From the NCBI GenBank assembly GCA_964428185.1, contig CAYRXH010000114.1:1-6936 (forward strand): 6,936 nt of DNA, read 5' to 3'. Within the stretch, counting starts at the first letter, position 1. Each line of letters begins with the position of its first letter. The notes below the pieces were generated by a model that was given only the letters and a program-made list of their open reading frames with translations, searched no databases and had not been told where the DNA came from. The translations under genes were made by a program, and so were the position numbers. The stretch is from CAYMAZ01 sp964428185. Its GTDB lineage: Bacteria > Bacteroidota > Bacteroidia > Bacteroidales > DTU049. Shown piece after piece: positions 1-6,772 of the stretch.

Positions 1-22
1 TATCAATAAGTTTGTCAAAACA

Positions 23-47
23 AAAAGTTGCATTTATAACTTGAATT
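23..47 (+). repeat. Left copy of a 25-bp motif shared with the right edge
   Basis: The first 15 bases (AAAAGTTGCATTTAT) and the last 7 (TTGAATT) recur exactly on the minus strand at 6888-6912; only the three bases between them differ, so 22 of 25 positions agree. Both copies point towards the nearest downstream gene, 122 bp before the ATG at 169 and about 220 bp before the ATG at 6668. This fits a shared upstream control element or a dispersed repeat. The match is seen directly; its role is unknown. Confidence 0.5.
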
Positions 48-130
48 CAGCAATTATTTAGTTTTTGTCGTACAATAATGTTTTTTTAAGAATTATCCAT
101 GATAACAATCAAGTGCTGAGCAATTTTTTT

Positions 131-138
131 TATTTTTG
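131..138 (+). promoter_or_regulatory. Putative Bacteroidota -7 promoter box
   Basis: TATTTTTG matches the Bacteroidota -7 consensus TAnnTTTG at all fixed positions and would place the transcript start about 25 bases before the ATG at 169. No TTG -33 element is visible at the usual 19-21 bp spacing, so the call rests on the -7 box alone. The box overlaps the TTG at 136, which argues against using that codon as the start of the following gene. Confidence 0.45.
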
Positions 139-168
139 CTTTTCATTATTTATACAAACCCTTATGCC

Positions 169-711
169 ATGGAAATCCTCAAAGACATTCTTATTATCCT
201 CATACCTTCGGCTGCTGTTTTTCTTACAGCCTATTTCATGCTGAATTCAGTACTTGCCAGTTTCAAGCGATTTGTTGAAACAGAAGAAAAGAAGAAACTC
301 ATTGATCTGAAATCAAAAAACAGCGAAAAAACCATGCCTCTTCGTCTTCAGGCATACGAAAGGCTTACTTTATTTCTTGAACGCATCGCATTTGAAAATC
401 TTATTCCAAGAGTGCCTGGCAGAGAATTCAGCACTTATGAATATCAGAATCTGCTGATTCAGACCATACGTCAGGAATTTGAGCACAATCTGTCACAACA
501 ACTGTATGTTTCGAACGAAGCATGGGAATGGATCAAAAATGCCAAAGAAGACACCATCAGCGTGATCAACTCTTCAGCAGCAATGGTGAAGCAGGATGCT
601 CCAGCCCGTGACCTAAGCTCCATGATCTTTGAAAACTCATTGAAAGTGAATCGCAGTGCCCGTCAGCAAGCCCTCGATGTGATTAAAAAGGAAATCAGGG
701 GATTGTTTTAG
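169..711 (+). CDS. Conserved single-pass membrane protein of unknown function
   Basis: This encodes 180 residues from the ATG at 169. The same frame stays open to a TTG at 136, but that codon lies inside a likely promoter box, so I prefer the ATG. Residues about 7-29 form one hydrophobic helix (IIL, IPSAAVFLTAYFML). A basic and acidic linker follows (EEKKKLIDLKSK), then a largely helical soluble domain. The segments LRLQAYERLTLFLERI and IRQEFEHNLSQQLYVS look strongly constrained and resemble a family of Bacteroidota-only hypothetical proteins; I believe this is the group labelled DUF7935, but I cannot confirm it here. No catalytic motif is visible. The short N-terminus before the helix and the charged region after it suggest a membrane anchor with the C-terminal domain in the cytoplasm, which is inferred. 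It stands alone on the plus strand and converges on the four-helix-bundle gene. Confidence 0.85.
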   Translation: MEILKDILIILIPSAAVFLTAYFMLNSVLASFKRFVETEEKKKLIDLKSKNSEKTMPLRLQAYERLTLFLERIAFENLIPRVPGREFSTYEYQNLLIQTIRQEFEHNLSQQLYVSNEAWEWIKNAKEDTISVINSSAAMVKQDAPARDLSSMIFENSLKVNRSARQQALDVIKKEIRGLF

Positions 712-733
712 CTACTCTCCTTAGTCAGTGGAC

Positions 734-758
734 TGTGATCACTATACAAGTGATTACA
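734..758 (+). terminator. Possible hairpin between convergent genes
   Basis: TGTGATCACT (734-743) and AGTGATTACA (749-758) can pair as a 10-bp stem with one G-U and a 5-base loop in plus-strand RNA. On the minus strand the same position is an A-C mismatch, so the structure favours plus-strand transcripts. It starts 22 bases after the stop at 711. The nearest T-rich stretch (774-787) is about 16 bases beyond the stem, so this is not a textbook intrinsic terminator. It may simply limit read-through into the opposing gene. Confidence 0.35.
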
Positions 759-768
759 AGATCAATAA

Positions 769-1167
769 TCAGATTTCTTTTTTGTTTTGATTGGCTGAAC
801 AGAATTTGTCAGTTTTTTCCATCATTGAAGAAATCATCTTTCCCAATTTTGAGTATTGTGTAAGATATTCGTCAGCTGTTTTATTATTTATGTACTTACA
901 ATCAAGAGATGTTTCTATCCAATGCTGCGTCTCAAGTTGCTCTCCATCAGCATCAGTAAGTTTCGTAAGAAAATGCTTAGGATATTTTCTTTTTGCCCAA
1001 GCTTCAGCAATTTGTGCTCCAACTGAACGGGATGATCTGCGTATTTGTGAAATAAGCGAATATTTTTCTTCAACGGGAAACGCTTTTGTCAATTCAAAAA
1101 TTTCTTTTGATAATTGTCTTGAAAGCTTATATACCTCCAACTCTCTGAAGCTTTTTACATATTCCAT
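769..1167 (-). CDS. Four-helix-bundle protein (23S rRNA IVS-type, TIGR02436)
   Basis: The 132-residue product has the family pattern: an N-terminal F-REL-VYKLSRQLSKEIFELTK helix (residues 7-28), the turn AFPVEEKYSL, then QIRRSSRSVGAQIAEAWAKR (41-60) with the paired arginines 43-44 and the IAEAW core. A third helix around 76-93 (EQLETQHWIETSLDCKYI) and a fourth around 97-118 follow. These small proteins were first noted in intervening sequences of 23S rRNA genes and are related to the Avd accessory protein of diversity-generating retroelements; their cellular role is not settled. No rRNA or reverse transcriptase is present, so this is a free-standing copy. Length is slightly above the common 115-125, with a polar lysine-rich tail. 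It lies on the ligA strand, 142 bp after the ligA stop, and nearly all of that gap is the heptamer array. Read-through from ligA is possible. Confidence 0.88.
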   Translation of the reverse strand: MEYVKSFRELEVYKLSRQLSKEIFELTKAFPVEEKYSLISQIRRSSRSVGAQIAEAWAKRKYPKHFLTKLTDADGEQLETQHWIETSLDCKYINNKTADEYLTQYSKLGKMISSMMEKTDKFCSANQNKKEI

Positions 1168-1200
1168 TCTAATAATTAAATTTAGTTTTTATTTACTGTC

Positions 1201-1305
1201 TACTGATTACCGATTACCGCCTACTGATTACTGATTACTGATTACCGCCTACTGATTACTGATTACTGATTACTGATTACTGATTACTGATTACTGATTA
1301 CTGAT
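1201..1305. repeat. Tandem heptamer array, 15 units of TACTGAT type
   Basis: Fifteen 7-bp units run without a phase break: twelve TACTGAT, one TACCGAT (1208-1214) and two TACCGCC (1215-1221 and 1243-1249). The last eight units are identical. A degenerate sixteenth unit, TACTGTC, precedes the array at 1194-1200. The block TACCGCC plus three TACTGAT is itself repeated (1215-1242 and 1243-1270), a 28-bp higher-order unit, which suggests growth by slippage or unequal exchange. The array fills most of the ligA to four-helix-gene gap and ends four bases from the ligA stop. Units are directly adjacent, so this is a simple-sequence tandem repeat. Confidence 0.97.
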
Positions 1306-1309
1306 TTTT

Positions 1310-3364
1310 CTAACCACCAATCATCCTCAACAACTCATCCTCTGAGACAATCAGCACCCCCAGATCCCGGGCTTTTTTCAACTTTGCAGGTCCCATATTC
1401 CCTCCTGCCAAAACAAAATCTGTATTCTTTGAAATGGATGAAACCGTTTTTCCGCCGTGCTGCTCAACCATCTTCTTCATCTCATCACGACTTTTTGAAA
1501 ACACTCCGCTGATGACAATCTGCTTCCCTGCCAGTATTTCGCTAAGTTTCTCAGCTTTCTCCGCACCTTCCATCTTCAGTCCTGCAGCCATCAGCCGCTC
1601 AATCAGCTTCATATTGTCATGATCTGAAAAATAATCAATGATGCTCTGGGCAATTTTATCTCCCACTTCATTGATTGCCGTCAATTCATCAAAACTCATA
1701 TTCATAAGTTGCTTCATCGAATGACACTCATCAACAATATTGGCAGCCACTGTTTCACCCACATACCTGATTCCCAAGGCGAACAACACTCTGGCAAAAG
1801 GCACTTCCCTTGACTGCTGAATATTTTCCAGAATGTTCTGTACTGTTTTTTGCTGAAATGTCACAGTGCGTTTCTTTCCGGTCAGTTCATCCTCATAGGT
1901 TTTATCAAGCCCCAAAAGTTGCTCTGATTTCAAATCATACAAATCCGCAACATTCCTGATCAGGCCTTTTTCAAACAGCAAATCTACTTTGCCTGCACCC
2001 AGACTCATAATATTCATTGCCTTGCGGCTGATAAAATGCTCGATTTTTCCTTTTAGTTGCGGAGGACAGCTTTTATCGTTTGGACAGTAATGCTGTGCTT
2101 CGCTTTCGTTACGAATCAGAACAGTGCCACATTCAGGACAGCTGTCAGGAAATGATAACTTTTGGGCAAACAAATCCCTCTTTCTCAGATCTACACCGGT
2201 AATTTTAGGGATAATTTCTCCACCTTTCTCTACAAAAACATGATCACCTATTCTCACATCAAGCTTTGCTATAATGTCTGCATTATGCAAGGAAGCTCGT
2301 TTGACAACAGTGCCCGACAAGTGAACAGGCTTAAGATTGGCAACAGGTGTCACTACTCCTGTTCTGCCCACATAAAAATCAACCGAGAGCAAGGGAGTAC
2401 ATGACTGTTCTGGCTTGTATTTGTATGCTACCGCCCAGCGTGGACTTTTGGCTGTAAAACCCATTTGTTGCTGCAGGTTAATACTGTCAACTTTGATTAC
2501 AATTCCGTCAATATCAAAATCCAGTTCGCTACGTTTTTTCTCCCAGAGCCGAATAAACTGTTCAACTTCATCAAGACTACTGCATTTTCTCAAATGTGGA
2601 GAAATTTTAAATCCCCACTGGGCTGCTTTCTGCAGATTTTCATAGTGCGAATCGGAGGGAAGTTCATCTCCAAGCATCAGATAGAGGTAACAATCCAGAG
2701 GTCGTTTTGCTGTCTCAGCTGAGTTCTGCAACTTAAGACTTCCTGATGTGGCATTGCGTGGATTGGCAAAGGGTGTTTCTCCAGCTTCAATTCTGGCATC
2801 ATTGAATTTCTCAAATCCTTTTCTGTTCATTATCACTTCACCCCTGATCTCAAAAACAGAAGGATAATCATTTCCGTTCAGACGAAGAGGCACTGTCTTG
2901 ATCGTTTTTATATTGTCAGTCACATCATCTCCCTGAGTGCCATCTCCGCGGGTGACAGCCCGAATAAGCAAGCCGTTTTCATAACGCAGACCGATTGCCA
3001 CTCCGTCATATTTCAGCTCGCAGACATATTGAAACTTCTCATCGGTCAGTTTGCTGATCCGTGTGTGAAACTCGCGCAACTCTTCTAATGAATATGTGTT
3101 GTCAAGTGACAACATGGGATATGTGTGCTTCACCTGAATGAATTGTTTGTTTATCTGCCCTCCCACCCTTTGTGTCGGGCTATCAGGAAGCCGGTAATTC
3201 CACTGCAGTTCCAGATACTTCAGTTCCTCAAGCATACTGTCAAATTCCTGATCAGAAATTTCAGGATTATCAAGAACATAGTAATTATAATTGTGCCGGT
3301 TCAGCTCATGTGTAAGAAACTCTATGCGTTTTCTGGCTTGGTTTAAATCCATGGTTTCAATCAT
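1310..3364 (-). CDS. ligA: NAD-dependent DNA ligase LigA
   Basis: The enzyme seals nicks in duplex DNA, using NAD+ to adenylate itself, in replication and repair. The 684 residues carry every expected domain. An N-terminal Ia region (about 1-75) includes HNYNYYVLDNPEISDQEFD. The nucleotidyltransferase core has KYDG with catalytic Lys118, then EIRGEV (172-177), DGIVIKV with Lys291, and AYKYK with Lys315. An OB fold follows, then a C4 zinc finger at Cys409, 412, 427 and 433. Helix-hairpin-helix repeats cover about 445-595 and a BRCT domain about 607-684. Length is normal for the family (about 670). Position 452-456 reads IMSLG where many homologues have IDGLG, and a short insert occurs near 489-502. 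The ATG at 3364 is the longest start; Met5 at 3352 is an alternative and adds no domain. It is divergent from the small exported-protein gene, and no clear promoter for it was found. Confidence 0.98.
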   Translation of the reverse strand: MIETMDLNQARKRIEFLTHELNRHNYNYYVLDNPEISDQEFDSMLEELKYLELQWNYRLPDSPTQRVGGQINKQFIQVKHTYPMLSLDNTYSLEELREFHTRISKLTDEKFQYVCELKYDGVAIGLRYENGLLIRAVTRGDGTQGDDVTDNIKTIKTVPLRLNGNDYPSVFEIRGEVIMNRKGFEKFNDARIEAGETPFANPRNATSGSLKLQNSAETAKRPLDCYLYLMLGDELPSDSHYENLQKAAQWGFKISPHLRKCSSLDEVEQFIRLWEKKRSELDFDIDGIVIKVDSINLQQQMGFTAKSPRWAVAYKYKPEQSCTPLLSVDFYVGRTGVVTPVANLKPVHLSGTVVKRASLHNADIIAKLDVRIGDHVFVEKGGEIIPKITGVDLRKRDLFAQKLSFPDSCPECGTVLIRNESEAQHYCPNDKSCPPQLKGKIEHFISRKAMNIMSLGAGKVDLLFEKGLIRNVADLYDLKSEQLLGLDKTYEDELTGKKRTVTFQQKTVQNILENIQQSREVPFARVLFALGIRYVGETVAANIVDECHSMKQLMNMSFDELTAINEVGDKIAQSIIDYFSDHDNMKLIERLMAAGLKMEGAEKAEKLSEILAGKQIVISGVFSKSRDEMKKMVEQHGGKTVSSISKNTDFVLAGGNMGPAKLKKARDLGVLIVSEDELLRMIGG

Positions 3365-3446
3365 TTACAGTGTGTAAATTTAATCAGAAAATCTGAAAAT
3401 AAAACAGTCATCAACATTTCATATAAAAAATGTCCATCATTCATGA

Positions 3447-3477
3447 TTGCACATCTTTTTTTGCGGCAGAATTTTTG
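3447..3477 (+). promoter_or_regulatory. Putative Bacteroidota-type promoter for the exported protein gene
   Basis: A TTG (3447-3449) is followed after 20 bp by AATTTTTG (3470-3477), which matches the -7 consensus TAnnTTTG except at the first base. The spacing is the expected 19-21 bp. Transcription would begin near 3484, about 30 bases before the ATG at 3516. It lies in the 151-bp divergent region between ligA and this gene. Confidence 0.5.
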
Positions 3478-3515
3478 CTATTTCAGACTTCATCTTAGAA
3501 TAAAATCACTGCTTT

Positions 3516-3896
3516 ATGAAATCCATCCTCTCACATATCATTCTCTTCTGGCTTATTTTCAGTGCATCAGCTCAGCAAAACGGCAGTGAATTTCCTGTAC
3601 TTGTTTTCAATGGCACTTTGATCAGCGTTACTGCTACCGGGAAAGCTCATCAGTCGTATATCTTCACCATGCAGATTGACTCTGTTCTGACAGGAGACTA
3701 TTCTGAAAAACAAATACAGTTTGAGTGTTTTGCAGAATTTTACGGAAACGACCTGCTGGAGTATTTTAACTGCAATACAGAAAATCAGGGCCTACCTCAT
3801 TCCTGTGTCGGAAGCGGTAAAGTGACACTCCTTGTGAGGAATTTTCACGATAAAATCATTTATATGGTTCTGAGTATCAGTGCTGTTGAGAATTGA
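3516..3896 (+). CDS. Small exported protein of unknown function
   Basis: This encodes 126 residues beginning with a clear signal peptide: Lys2, a hydrophobic core (ILSHIILFWLIF) and a likely cleavage after Ala19 in SASA-QQ. The mature part, about 107 residues, is predicted beta-rich. LVFNGTLISVTA, then a strand ending YIFTMQIDSVLTGDYSEKQIQFE, resembles the layout of small OB-fold or TIMP/netrin-like secreted domains (F-G-hydrophobic strand, then a V-x-G pattern), but the likeness is loose and I would not assign a family. Cysteines at 71, 86 and 97 leave one unpaired if a disulfide forms. No lipobox follows the signal and there is no T9SS tail, so a periplasmic location is most likely. Reality as a gene is supported by the signal peptide and the upstream promoter. 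Its last 20 bp overlap the 3' end of rmlD on the opposite strand. Confidence 0.75.
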   Translation: MKSILSHIILFWLIFSASAQQNGSEFPVLVFNGTLISVTATGKAHQSYIFTMQIDSVLTGDYSEKQIQFECFAEFYGNDLLEYFNCNTENQGLPHSCVGSGKVTLLVRNFHDKIIYMVLSISAVEN

Positions 3897-4764
3897 GCAG
3901 AAGATCGAGACATGAATGCAGACTTTCTTTCCATCCGGGAATCCTAATATTAAGTGCATTCCTGATTTTTGCTGTATCCAAAACACTGTATGCCGGCCGG
4001 GGAGCAGGAGTTGGGTAGCCCGAAGTGGGAATGGGATTCACCTTACAGTTGAGTTTTGCATAATTTATAATTTCTGAAGCAAATTCAAACCAGCTTACAG
4101 AGCCCGTGTTGGCATAGTGAAAAATTTCACGCATGGTTTTATCTGCTGAAGGATGTCTGATGATCTGCAGCACAGCAAGAGCAAGATCCTGAGCATTGGT
4201 GGGACTTCCTGTCTGGTCACTGACAACATTCAGTTCATCTTTTTCACTGCCCAGTTTGAGCATTGTTTTGACAAAATTATGTCCAAATGTGGAATAGAGC
4301 CATGAGGTGCGAACAATGGCATAGTCAGCACCTGATGTGATCACAGCCTGCTCGCCCTGAGCTTTGGTTTCCGCATAAACGCCTTTGGGGTTGACAGGAT
4401 GATCTTCCCTATAGGGCTCAGAGGCATCTCCTCCGAACACATAATCAGTGGAAATATGAATCAGCAGACTGCCGGTGAGAGCACATGCAACTGCCAGATT
4501 GCCGGGTCCTGCAACATTGATTGCGGCTGCTAATTCTGGCTCAGCCTCTGCTCTGTCAACTGCTGTATATGCCGCACAGTTTACAACTGCAAATGGTTTT
4601 AATGATTCAATGACTGTTCTGACCTGTCTGGTCCTGGTGATATCAAACTGTTCAACGTCGGTGAACACAAGATTCAGATCATCAATATTCTGTACAGCTT
4701 TGAACAATTCTTGTCCCAACTGACCGTTGGATCCGGTTACAAGTATGGTTTTTTCAAGGTTCAT
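3877..4764 (-). CDS. rmlD: dTDP-4-dehydrorhamnose reductase
   Basis: This cytoplasmic enzyme performs the last step of dTDP-L-rhamnose synthesis, reducing dTDP-4-dehydro-L-rhamnose with NAD(P)H. The 295 residues (family about 290-300) show an N-terminal Rossmann motif TGSNGQLG (glycines 11, 14, 17), VNCAAYTAVDRAE (61-73), the STDYVF strand (105-110) with Thr106, and the catalytic pair Tyr130 and Lys134 in YAETK. VRTSWLY (151-157), SDQTGSPT (182-189) and RPAYSVLD (256-263) complete the RmlD signature and separate it from other extended SDR enzymes. It is the last gene of a three-gene operon, and its ATG directly follows the TAA of the T9SS protein. rmlA, rmlB and rmlC are not in the window, so the pathway must be completed elsewhere. 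It ends tail to tail with the small exported-protein gene with a 20-bp overlap. The alternative symbol is rfbD. Confidence 0.97.
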   Translation of the reverse strand: MNLEKTILVTGSNGQLGQELFKAVQNIDDLNLVFTDVEQFDITRTRQVRTVIESLKPFAVVNCAAYTAVDRAEAEPELAAAINVAGPGNLAVACALTGSLLIHISTDYVFGGDASEPYREDHPVNPKGVYAETKAQGEQAVITSGADYAIVRTSWLYSTFGHNFVKTMLKLGSEKDELNVVSDQTGSPTNAQDLALAVLQIIRHPSADKTMREIFHYANTGSVSWFEFASEIINYAKLNCKVNPIPTSGYPTPAPRPAYSVLDTAKIRNALNIRIPGWKESLHSCLDLLLNSQQH

Positions 4765-5730
4765 TTATTTCTGAATCTGTAGTTTTGAATAAGCAGACCT
4801 CCCAACTGCATCCTTCAGTGTAAGAATATACTGTCCGGGCAAGAGAAACCCCAGATATATTAAATTTTCATTGATAATGGTCGAATGCACCTGCTTGCCG
4901 TTCATATCTGAAATATTGACTTCAACAGGGAACTTAAGTATATCAGCATCAAAGCTCACTGCAGTTTCTGAAGGGTTGGGAAAAACCTGAATCAGATCAT
5001 CCCTGTTCATATCTGAAATTGAACCAGATAACCAGAAGTTTCCTGTGTACATTTCATCTATCATCCAACCTTCGTTATTTACAGTATTCTGATCAGACAC
5101 AAATCTGTATCTGACAAACATGCTATCAGTAAATAATGCCTCATTCTCTTTAATAGGAATAAAATAATGAAACCATAAGGATTGCTGTGTCCAGTCAGTT
5201 GTTGTATCAGTAAATTCACAATTTTCTCCTGGCAAGGCATTTTCCGAAACTTCGGTTTGAAGATCAGTTTTGTAATAAATAATTTCATACATAAAGGAAA
5301 CAGCCTGAATATAATTGAGATACTCGGTCAATGAAAACCATGAAATACCGTCGGATGACATTTCAACAAGGCAGGAATCACCCTCGCCCACATCAACTCT
5401 CTGGTTCCAGGCAATAAAAATATTGAAAGAATCCCATGGACTGAACTTTAGGTAAAAATATGTTTCTGTTGAATCAGGATAGACCTGAACAGTATCAGTG
5501 ATGATAACATTTGGCGGGGACCATGCAGAGTCAAAAAGAAGCTTCTGCGGAGGGCCTGTCTGCCACAAAGAATCATCATCAAAAAAGATCAAACTGGTGG
5601 TATTTTCAAAATCTATTGTATCAATCACAAGCATACCTGAACCGGCTTGGCTCTGATAAGGAAAATAAACAATCTGTGCAGGGAGGAGGATTGAAAAAAA
5701 CAATACAGCTCCCAGGAATATGAGTTTCAT
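4765..5730 (-). CDS. Secreted protein with T9SS type A sorting domain, function unknown
   Basis: This encodes 321 residues with a Sec signal peptide (about 1-18, LLPA before QI) and a C-terminal domain at about 246-321 that fits the type IX secretion type A signal: QVFPNP at 248-253, a hydrophobic strand (VEVNISDMNGKQV, 269-281), LLPGQYILTL (296-305) and a lysine-ending final strand. Such proteins cross the outer membrane by T9SS and are often attached to the surface lipopolysaccharide. The region between, about 20-240, looks beta-rich, with repeated aromatic and acidic segments and VEMSSDGISWFSL (122-134), a pattern common in jelly-roll adhesion or carbohydrate-binding domains. The stretch EGWMIDEMY (220-228) is also typical of such folds. 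No catalytic motif is visible, so a structural or binding role is inferred. The start overlaps the preceding stop by four bases (ATGA), and the stop abuts rmlD, which fixes both ends. Confidence 0.9.
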   Translation of the reverse strand: MKLIFLGAVLFFSILLPAQIVYFPYQSQAGSGMLVIDTIDFENTTSLIFFDDDSLWQTGPPQKLLFDSAWSPPNVIITDTVQVYPDSTETYFYLKFSPWDSFNIFIAWNQRVDVGEGDSCLVEMSSDGISWFSLTEYLNYIQAVSFMYEIIYYKTDLQTEVSENALPGENCEFTDTTTDWTQQSLWFHYFIPIKENEALFTDSMFVRYRFVSDQNTVNNEGWMIDEMYTGNFWLSGSISDMNRDDLIQVFPNPSETAVSFDADILKFPVEVNISDMNGKQVHSTIINENLIYLGFLLPGQYILTLKDAVGRSAYSKLQIQK

Positions 5731-6668
5731 TTTGTAATGGTTTGTCTGAAATATTCAATGGTTTTTATCAGTCCCTGTTCCAATTGCACTGTGGGCTGCC
5801 ATCCAAGCAATTCTTTGGCTAGTGCGATATCCGGTTTGCGTTGCATTGGATCATCGGCTGGGAGAGGCTGATATATAATCTGAGAGGAACTGCCGGTGAG
5901 TTCAATGACTTTCTGAGCCAGCTGAAGGATGGTAAATTCTGCGGGATTGCCCATGTTCACGGGACCTGTAATTTCGTCCGGAGTATTCATCAGTCTGATC
6001 ATCCCTTCGATAAGATCATCAACATAGCAGAAGCTTCTGGTCTGTGAACCGTCTCCGTAAACAGTGATATTTTCACCTTTCAGTGCCTGAACGATAAAAT
6101 TGGAAACCACACGCCCGTCGTTGGGGTGCATCCTCGGACCGTAAGTATTGAAAATTCTCATGATCTTGATACGAACATTGTTTTGCTTATGATAACCTGT
6201 GAACAGGGTTTCAGCACAACGCTTCCCTTCGTCATAGCAGGCGCGTGGTCCGATGGGATTCACGTGTCCCCAGTAGTCTTCTTTCTGAGGATGCACCTCG
6301 GGATCGCCATACACTTCGCTGGTTGATGCCTGCAACACTTTCGCACGTATGCGTTTTGCAAGCCCCAGCATATTAATTGCACCCATAACAGATGTTTTAA
6401 CAGTTTTTATGGGATTATACTGATAATGAATGGGTGAAGCAGGGCATGCCAGATTATAAATCTCATCAACTTCGAGAAAAATGGGCATGATCACATCATG
6501 TCTGATCAACTCGAAGTAGGGATTGTGCAGCAAATGAACAATATTCCGCTTTGATCCGGTAAAATAATTATCCACACATACCACATCATTGCCTTCATTC
6601 AACAGCCGTTCACATAAATGAGAGCCTAAAAAGCCGGCTCCTCCTGTAACAAGAATACGCTTTCCCAT
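5727..6668 (-). CDS. uxs: UDP-glucuronate decarboxylase (UDP-xylose synthase)
   Basis: This NAD+-dependent extended SDR enzyme oxidises and decarboxylates UDP-glucuronate to UDP-xylose in the cytoplasm. The 313 residues match the family length. The Rossmann motif TGGAGFLGSH has glycines 9, 12 and 15. VDNYFTGSKRN (32-42), LACPASPIHYQYNPIKTVKT (73-92), STSEVYGDP (115-123, with Thr116 and Glu118), PRACYDEGKR (141-150, with catalytic Tyr145 and Lys149), RIFNTYGPRM (171-180), GRVVSNFI (185-192) and the DDPMQRKPDI loop (Arg277) are hallmarks of UXS. They distinguish it from UDP-glucose 4-epimerases and dTDP-glucose dehydratases. It is the first gene of the operon with the T9SS protein and rmlD. UDP-glucuronate must come from a UDP-glucose dehydrogenase outside this window. 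The ATG at 6668 sits two codons before the first Rossmann strand, so the start is secure. Confidence 0.97.
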   Translation of the reverse strand: MGKRILVTGGAGFLGSHLCERLLNEGNDVVCVDNYFTGSKRNIVHLLHNPYFELIRHDVIMPIFLEVDEIYNLACPASPIHYQYNPIKTVKTSVMGAINMLGLAKRIRAKVLQASTSEVYGDPEVHPQKEDYWGHVNPIGPRACYDEGKRCAETLFTGYHKQNNVRIKIMRIFNTYGPRMHPNDGRVVSNFIVQALKGENITVYGDGSQTRSFCYVDDLIEGMIRLMNTPDEITGPVNMGNPAEFTILQLAQKVIELTGSSSQIIYQPLPADDPMQRKPDIALAKELLGWQPTVQLEQGLIKTIEYFRQTITK

Positions 6669-6691
6669 AAGTCTGTTTTTTTCTTCAATCG

Positions 6692-6699
6692 CTAAATTA
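6692..6699 (-). promoter_or_regulatory. Weak candidate -7 box for the uxs operon
   Basis: On the minus strand TAATTTAG agrees with TAnnTTTG at five of the six fixed bases and lies 23 bases before the uxs ATG, similar to the leader lengths of the other two promoter candidates here. No good TTG is found 19-21 bp further upstream, so this is only a candidate. Confidence 0.3.
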
Positions 6700-6772
6700 C
6701 AAAATATTGAAATATGCCGTCAGAAATGAGAATAAAAAACCATGTAGGGTATGTACACCAATTCAGCGGTTG

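Noticed and set aside
769..1167. Accessory protein (Avd) of a diversity-generating retroelement
   Set aside because: The fold family is related, but there is no reverse transcriptase and no template/variable repeat pair in the window.
791..1234. 147-codon plus-strand open frame running into the heptamer array
   Set aside because: It is the antisense shadow of the four-helix-bundle gene, whose minus-strand product has clear family motifs; the plus product is cysteine- and serine-rich without a domain.
1201..1305. CRISPR array or origin iterons
   Set aside because: The units are 7 bp, directly adjacent, with no spacers, no cas genes, and no replication-initiator gene or origin context nearby.
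3375..3382. TAAATTTA as a ligA -7 promoter box on the minus strand
   Set aside because: It lies only about 10 bases from the start codon, which would leave almost no leader, and has no properly spaced TTG.
5079..5288. 69-codon minus-strand frame inside the T9SS protein gene
   Set aside because: It is an out-of-frame shadow of the larger gene, which has a signal peptide and sorting domain at its ends.
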